The position numbers were made by a program, and so were the translations under genes. Below, piece after piece: positions 61,501-64,000 of a stretch of DNA of 64,000 nucleotides. The stretch's first letter is position 1. Each line of letters begins with the position of its first letter. Origin of the DNA: Centroberyx gerrardi (taxonomy: Eukaryota > Chordata > Actinopteri > Beryciformes > Berycidae); assembly GCF_048128805.1 (NCBI RefSeq), contig NC_135999.1:23707659-23771658 (forward strand). The letters run 5' to 3'. Below the pieces are notes generated by a model. That model was not told where the DNA came from. It made no database searches and saw only the letters and a program-made list of their open reading frames with translations.

Positions 61501-63719
61501 CTTGTTGTCGTCTCCTATCTGCAGCTTCTGGCCTTCATTCAGGAAGTCGTTGTCTTTAAAGGTGGGGAGTTCCTTAGCCTGAGGACAGAGAAACAGTTTT
61601 CAGGTCTTATTTCATTAATATGCAGCTCATGGGCTTCTAAGTGTCATTTTATTCATCTTTATGAAAAATGTTCTCCTTTACTGAATTTCTGCCATTCTAA
61701 TTCCTCAATATACGACCTTGACGATTATTCAGAATTAGAATCACTTTAATTGACAAGTACAATACATCTACAAGAATTTGTCTTGTTGACTTCTGTGCTC
61801 CGTCATTTCAATGTGATTTTTGAGATTCATTCTAATTATTGGATTTAATGAGATCACATCTTTGTATGTTCACACTTGGCCTAAAAATGTCTGTCAAGCA
61901 TCTCCTGTGACTGTATTTCTTTAAATCATTGCTTGTAACTATTGACATCTTACAGAGTTTAGTACATGCAAACACTCAAGCACAACTGACTATACAGAGA
62001 GCAAGAAGGCAGTGCAAAAGATACTGCAGTCAAAATCTCAGTCTGGAGTACATCTATGCACTTATATCTACTTTATTTAGCTGTAATTTGACAGCACTGT
62101 TCCTGGGATCAACACAGGGCAGTTATTTTTGTCCTCTCATGTCAACAGCGATCAACACACACAGAAATGAAACGTACCTTCTCTTTGTCGCTGGCTTCCC
62201 TTGAGACAGTAGAACCCTAAATATGAGGAAAAATAAGAGTATAAATAGAACTAATTGAAAGCAGCTGAGGAGAAATCAGAGGCACTTTTAGCATATTATC
62301 TGTTTTCTCCTTAGACAGCAAGTTTTTTTTAAACTGTCAATATTAGAAAGCAAGAGTTGTTTTCTCTAGAGAATATTTGGCAGGCAAAGAGGCATATGCT
62401 ATAAAGGATATTCTGGGGAGTCAAGAAGTGTGCAGTCAGCGCACAGTATTCACAGTTACTGGCAGGGAATTAGAAACCGAACTAAGCTTCAGCACAAACC
62501 CAGAATTCTTAGCCATTTGTAGATGAAATCTGTAGCATGAGATTATAAGATCTTCCCTTTTCAAGTTCATTGACATGCATTTGTTACCTTTTTTTCTCAT
62601 TCTTTCTGAACAAAAACAGCCTGAGCTGTAACTAAAAGGCTAATTTACAGTTTCTCAGTACATCAGCTGTTCTCAGTGAGTCAGACTAGGAATTTAAATC
62701 ACCTCCCATCTACCGTCTCTATCATAAGATACAACCTGGATGAAAACGTTCCTGAGCTGTGTTTAGACTAATCAGTACTATATATTTATACGCTTTTAAT
62801 ATTTCTATACCTGTATTATTTAGCTAATATTTCTTCACTCCTGCCTTTATTGAAGACGTGTGATGTTCTAACAGTCAAGTGAAAAGCAAAAGTAACAGAG
62901 GGAAAAGTGCTTCTGGTGTTTATAGATTACAATGGAGAGCCAACCAAACAGATTTTTCTTTAACTGATGGTAACAAAGTTGCTAAAAACACAGAGAATGT
63001 CTCCAGCAGCGACAATTTTGTCACATTTCGCAAAGCGATACGTGTACTTTTGTCACATATTTGAAGTAAAAACACATCCCACCTTCAGGTCATACTTGCG
63101 GTGCACAGTGAGGCGATGGCTGAATACATTCCGGGTCACCACCATGTACGTCTCCACGCCGTCCACCGTTAGCCTGTACATGCCCAGGAACTGGGGGAGC
63201 AGCGTGCTGCCATGACACTCCACTATGAACTGCAGAGAGCCGGGGGAGGAGAGGAACAAGTGCAGAGGGAATGGAGACGGTGCTTAAGTGTGGGAGTGAG
63301 GAATCAAATATACAACATGGAGACTGATTAACAGCAGAATCTGACACGGCGGAGTTCTGCAGTCTTATCACTGTAGCAGCACTGCATCATTTTCATGCCT
63401 GTCTAACTTGAGATTTAAATTTTTCAGTTGAAGAGCACACGCTGCTCTTTGGGAAAATGTCACTAGAGACGTGGTTTAGCAAAGCCATATCTGTACATGT
63501 ATATGTGGGTGAGTGTGCATGTGTGTGTGTGTGTGTGTGTGCTTGTGGTGATGGGCGGGCCCCTACCTGGTGGTATTTCTTTAGGATGTTGTGCATCTCG
63601 GCGATGTCTTCGCTGGACACGGTCTTGATTACGAAGCGGTGGTCGTAGCTGGAGAGGAAGCGGTTGCCGAAGCGACCCTGGGAGTCACTGTTCAGCGGGG
63701 CGCTCCTCGTCAGAGAGTT
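58523..63719 (-). CDS. pip4k2b: phosphatidylinositol-5-phosphate 4-kinase type 2 beta, 3' exons (partial)
   Basis: Seven coding exons on the - strand: 63567-63719, 63083-63229, 62178-62216, 61465-61578, 59799-60060, 59277-59380 and 58523-58603, with consistent phases, giving 299 residues to the stop. Order: [20 protein letters not shown] (catalytic Lys region), [64 protein letters not shown], an acidic insert, [27 protein letters not shown], then [11 protein letters not shown] (the DFG-like motif), activation loop and [18 protein letters not shown]. The [15 protein letters not shown] and EFMSNILS features mark type 2B. Known role: phosphorylates PtdIns5P at the 4-OH, using GTP or ATP. The N-terminal exons (about 110-115 residues) lie beyond the right edge. 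The third exon here has only 13 codons. Intron 5, between 60060 and 61465, holds the nested MITE/Tc1. Confidence 0.95.
60138..61067. mobile_element. MITE split by a Tc1 element (pip4k2b intron)
   Basis: The outer parts 60138-60201 and 60776-61067 together match the reverse complement of the MITE at 50646-50981. The left end is TAGGGCTGGGAGATATGG and the right end is TATTGCCCAGCCC. The interruption is a 574-bp Tc1-type element. Confidence 0.8.
60200..60777 (-). mobile_element. short Tc1-type element with a transposase N-terminal ORF
   Basis: Inverted ends CACTCACCGGCCACTTCATT at 60202 and the inverse ending GGCCGGTGAGTG at 60775 are flanked by TA (60200-60201 and 60776-60777). The - strand frame 60365-60628 starts [20 protein letters not shown], the helix-turn-helix start of a Tc1 transposase, but frameshifts soon after. 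The catalytic DDE part is missing, so it can move only with help from another copy. Confidence 0.9.
61725..61790. repeat. dispersed repeat tail in pip4k2b intron
   Basis: AGAATCACTTTAATTGACAA, then ACAAGAATTTGTCTTG, resembles a common fish interspersed-repeat end. Confidence 0.4.
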
Positions 63720-64000
63720 CTGGTCCGGGACAAACAAAAGGCACAAACACACAAAGATTACAAAACATCTTCCCTCTAGGCTCCATTTATTTAAACATAA
63801 TTTAAACAGGGAGTAGCAATGAGCTTAAAAATCTGTTTTTCAACGAGAGACCTGGCCTAGAAAGCAGCGTCAATGACAAACAAAAAGGTGCTGCAGACAA
63901 ACATCTATGTATGCAAGAGAAAATACAATCAAATTCACAAAAAGTGCAAAGTAAAACTACTGACTATATGACTATATGAGCACTAAAAGGCAGAAACAGC
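63720..64000 (-). other. pip4k2b intron at the right edge
   Basis: This is the intron upstream of the first visible pip4k2b exon (acceptor at 63720-63721). No further exon is seen before the window ends. Confidence 0.6.

Overview
The window looks like a gene-bearing autosomal segment of a ray-finned fish, probably a spiny-rayed (percomorph-like) teleost. The evidence is compact multi-exon genes with canonical GT-AG introns, vertebrate proteins that can be named by residue-level similarity, dense (CA)n and (GA)n microsatellites, and several short DNA transposons and SINE pieces typical of fish. There is no operon, CRISPR, phage or bacterial feature, and I found no new molecular system. Exon borders were worked out by hand from splice sites and reading phase.

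Layout, left to right. (1) pla2g12b, + strand, four exons, 1641-5133: a catalytically disarmed secreted phospholipase A2 relative that ends in KDEL. (2) Two tail-to-head tandem paralogues on the - strand, gene A (about 6163-10289) and gene B (about 13273-16658). Both are low-complexity RS-rich nuclear-type proteins resembling the N-terminal half of ZNF318. Gene A has a reading-frame conflict at its 3' end. (3) scrn2 (secernin-2), - strand, seven coding exons, 20505-28849, with a likely 5' noncoding exon and a GTCACGTGAC promoter motif near 29.6 kb. Its introns carry a three-layer transposon nest. (4) A 14 kb gene-poor interval with simple repeats and MITEs, holding a candidate 5' exon for sp6. 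(5) sp6 (Sp/KLF zinc-finger factor), + strand, one coding exon, 43200-44123. (6) A 4 kb repeat-rich gap with a dead Tc1 transposase copy. (7) cwc25 (spliceosome factor), + strand, nine exons, 48247-51712. (8) psmb3 (proteasome beta-3), + strand, six exons, 52948-56280. (9) The last seven coding exons of pip4k2b, - strand, 58523-63719; its 5' exons lie beyond the right edge.

The genes do not form one pathway. scrn2 with sp6, and cwc25-psmb3-pip4k2b, are neighbour sets also found on human chromosome 17, whereas pla2g12b sits on human chromosome 10. The window therefore records a different linkage at its left side.

The observations most worth a second look are the ZNF318-like tandem pair with its frame conflict and nine-residue repeats, the KDEL tail on an inactive PLA2, the nested SINE / TTAA-element / hAT insertion in scrn2 with intact target-site duplications, a MITE pair of which one copy is split by a Tc1 element, and scrn2 splice acceptors built on microsatellites.
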